Origin: Undibacterium sp. YM2
GTDB lineage: Bacteria; Pseudomonadota; Gammaproteobacteria; Burkholderiales; Burkholderiaceae_D
DNA: 64,000 nt
Direction: 5' to 3'
NCBI RefSeq assembly: GCF_009937975.1
Contig: NZ_AP018441.1
Coordinates: 5,456,001 to 5,520,000, forward strand
The notes under the pieces are model-generated. The model saw only the letters and a program-made list of their open reading frames with translations. It ran no database searches and had not been told where the DNA came from. Shown here in pieces: positions 62,813 through 64,000 of this stretch (its first letter is position 1; the number at the start of each line of letters is the position of its first letter). The position numbers were made by a program, and so were the translations under genes.

Positions 62813-64000
62813 CTACCTGACAGCGTATTTCTTGCTGAATGTTTCTACCAGGCTGCTTTTGCCGCTGCGTTTTGCCGGTGTAGGCTGGCAGGCATAAGAG
62901 GCGTTAGCAACAATGGCATTGATGACATGCGTGGCATCATTTTGCGCTTTCGAGGCATCCACACCCAGGAGCCTGTCCATCGCCACCAGAGCAGCATGGG
63001 TATGCTGCTGGTCTATCAGTATCTGTGTTTGCGTGGCCTTGCCATATTTTTCTTCCATGGCATACAGATCACTCAGGGTAGTGGCTGTTTGCCAGCCTGT
63101 TTCATACGCATTTGCAGGTGCCAGTTGCTCGTGCATGCTGGCCTGTATATCTGCAGCCCAGGGGGCGACCACTGCCTTGCTGGCTTCATCCAGACTATCA
63201 TTGCTGCGGCCAAAAATGCTGATCACGGCACCATCAAATTCCTGTTCTGCCGCTTTTTTCTGGCCGGATCGTTTGCCAAACAGGGTACGTGCGGTGCGCT
63301 CTCTGATGCCTGTTTCCTGTACTGCTGGCGCTGCCTGACTCTCTGCTTTCACGGAAGCGGTATTGCTTGTGGGCTGGACGACAGCCGGTGCGCTTTCAGC
63401 GGCGGGCGTGGTCCTGGTGATATCAGCAGTTGCGGCTGTAACTACCGCTTCTTTCGCAGCCGCTACGTCTTTCTCTGCCTGCGCCTTAGCGACATCGGTT
63501 TTCTTTTTCAATGCTTCCGGCGACAAATCCCATTCTGCCATTTCACCATAGGCAGGTGGCTTGACTTTGATGAAGTGATTCAGCCTGTATTTGGTCAAGA
63601 GATTACGTTCATCGACCATGCCGCATGAGAACATGCGGGCGCGGATAATCCTGGATTTGAACAGGATATGTGCTTCACCCGGTTTTTGCTCTTTCAAGTC
63701 TTGCAGGGAACCGCGTGAACGCTGCTCCATGGTGGCATTCATATTGTCCATATAATTGGTGGACATGCCATTGGTGCTGGCTTGCATGCCGCCCATGACC
63801 ATGACGTCAGCCATGCCTACTGACTTTTCAAAAATCTCGTAAGTGCGTTCTGCATCTTCCAGCTTCATGAATATCTTGATATTGCAGTTGGCGGCGATGG
63901 AGGCAGCATCTTCCTTGGAAGCCTTCTCGAAGCCCGGCATATCCTGGCTGGCGAATACCATGCTGAAACCCAGGCTACGTGCCTGCGCAGGCATGACGGC
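62813..64000 (-). CDS. DotL/TrbC-type coupling ATPase, C-terminal part
   Basis: The gene continues past the right edge; 395 C-terminal residues are visible. The first part matches the end of the DotL/IcmO ATPase core: QARSLGFSMVFASQDMPGFE, KASKEDAASIAANCNIKIFM and KLEDAERTYEIFEKSVG. Beyond about residue 145 comes a long tail: an Ala/Glu-rich helix (KKKTDVAKAQAEKDVAAAKE), a Thr/Pro/Ala linker, then another helical domain. In Legionella the DotL tail binds IcmS-IcmW and LvgA, and an IcmW-like gene is encoded 7 kb away. The coupling protein selects substrates for the channel. Confidence 0.85.
   Translation of the reverse strand, partial: AVMPAQARSLGFSMVFASQDMPGFEKASKEDAASIAANCNIKIFMKLEDAERTYEIFEKSVGMADVMVMGGMQASTNGMSTNYMDNMNATMEQRSRGSLQDLKEQKPGEAHILFKSRIIRARMFSCGMVDERNLLTKYRLNHFIKVKPPAYGEMAEWDLSPEALKKKTDVAKAQAEKDVAAAKEAVVTAATADITRTTPAAESAPAVVQPTSNTASVKAESQAAPAVQETGIRERTARTLFGKRSGQKKAAEQEFDGAVISIFGRSNDSLDEASKAVVAPWAADIQASMHEQLAPANAYETGWQTATTLSDLYAMEEKYGKATQTQILIDQQHTHAALVAMDRLLGVDASKAQNDATHVINAIVANASYACQPTPAKRSGKSSLVETFSKKYAVR

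Noticed and set aside
62759..63628. A 289-codon plus-strand frame opposite the coupling protein gene
   Set aside because: Cys/Phe/Leu-rich low-complexity translation typical of antisense frames; the DotL-like frame is clear.

Overview
The window looks like a chromosomal segment of a betaproteobacterium of the order Burkholderiales, most likely Oxalobacteraceae (Undibacterium/Herbaspirillum-like). This rests on family content and gene order (rsmD / ftsY-ftsE-ftsX-rpoH; an aa3 oxidase operon with ctaG, a DUF2970 protein and a 35-residue assembly protein; comF-trmL; stand-alone rfaE2; a cysTWA-cysB sulfur block). No database search was possible, so the genus is an inference.

Layout. 1-4470: RsmD (partial, minus), then the ftsY-ftsE-ftsX run and rpoH, the latter preceded by a perfect CIRCE (HrcA) operator. 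4592-13520: cytochrome c oxidase structural and assembly genes on the minus strand (ctaC, ctaD, a 35-aa protein, ctaG, DUF2970, ctaE; then SURF1, a SCO-like protein, ctaA, ctaB, SCO1). 13743-20223: a BioC-like methyltransferase, comF, trmL, a triple-PAS GGDEF-EAL protein, rfaE2 and a diiron ferritin-like protein. 20348-32547: a sulfur-scavenging block on the minus strand: sbp, a frameshifted ssuE, two ssuA paralogues, ssuD, ssuC, ssuB, a TOBE protein and a degenerate EAL protein, then cysT, cysW, cysA and cysB. 32859-37458: a periplasmic glutathione peroxidase, then an IclR regulator divergent from an atypical metallo-beta-lactamase-fold protein, a flavin monooxygenase and a DUF2783 protein. 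37455-44548: a TetR regulator and a divergent, tightly overlapping lipid-modification operon (COG2907 FAD enzyme, DUF1365, Cfa-type methyltransferase, chalcone-isomerase-like, DUF3833, SDR, SnoaL-like), with a perfect 10+10 palindromic operator between them.

44657-64000 is accessory DNA. It starts with a DUF2235 (Tle1-like) hydrolase and a secreted neighbour that may be its immunity protein, then an HU/IHF-family protein. The rest is part of a type IVB (Dot/Icm- or IncI-like) secretion system: an IcmW-like protein heading an operon of exported proteins (including a lytic-transglycosylase-like and an M23-like cell-wall enzyme), DotA/TraY, a DsbC/TrbB-like disulfide isomerase, a Tat-exported M15/DUF882-like peptidase, and the C-terminal half of a DotL/TrbC coupling protein cut by the right edge. 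An IcmW-like adaptor beside a DotL-type coupling protein is a hallmark of effector-exporting systems; to my knowledge it is not part of the classic IncI conjugation set. The exported proteins here are built from shuffled shared domains, and three end in the same residues, IPGL.

Intergenic DNA carries several undescribed-looking repeats: two members of a palindromic family (20348-20524 and 28732-28835) with compensatory base changes, both ending on a stop codon; a nested palindrome at 19061-19303; a CACAGAG-type repeat at three loci; and five 13-bp tandem repeats at 54639-54703. I saw no tRNA, rRNA, CRISPR array or insertion sequence.
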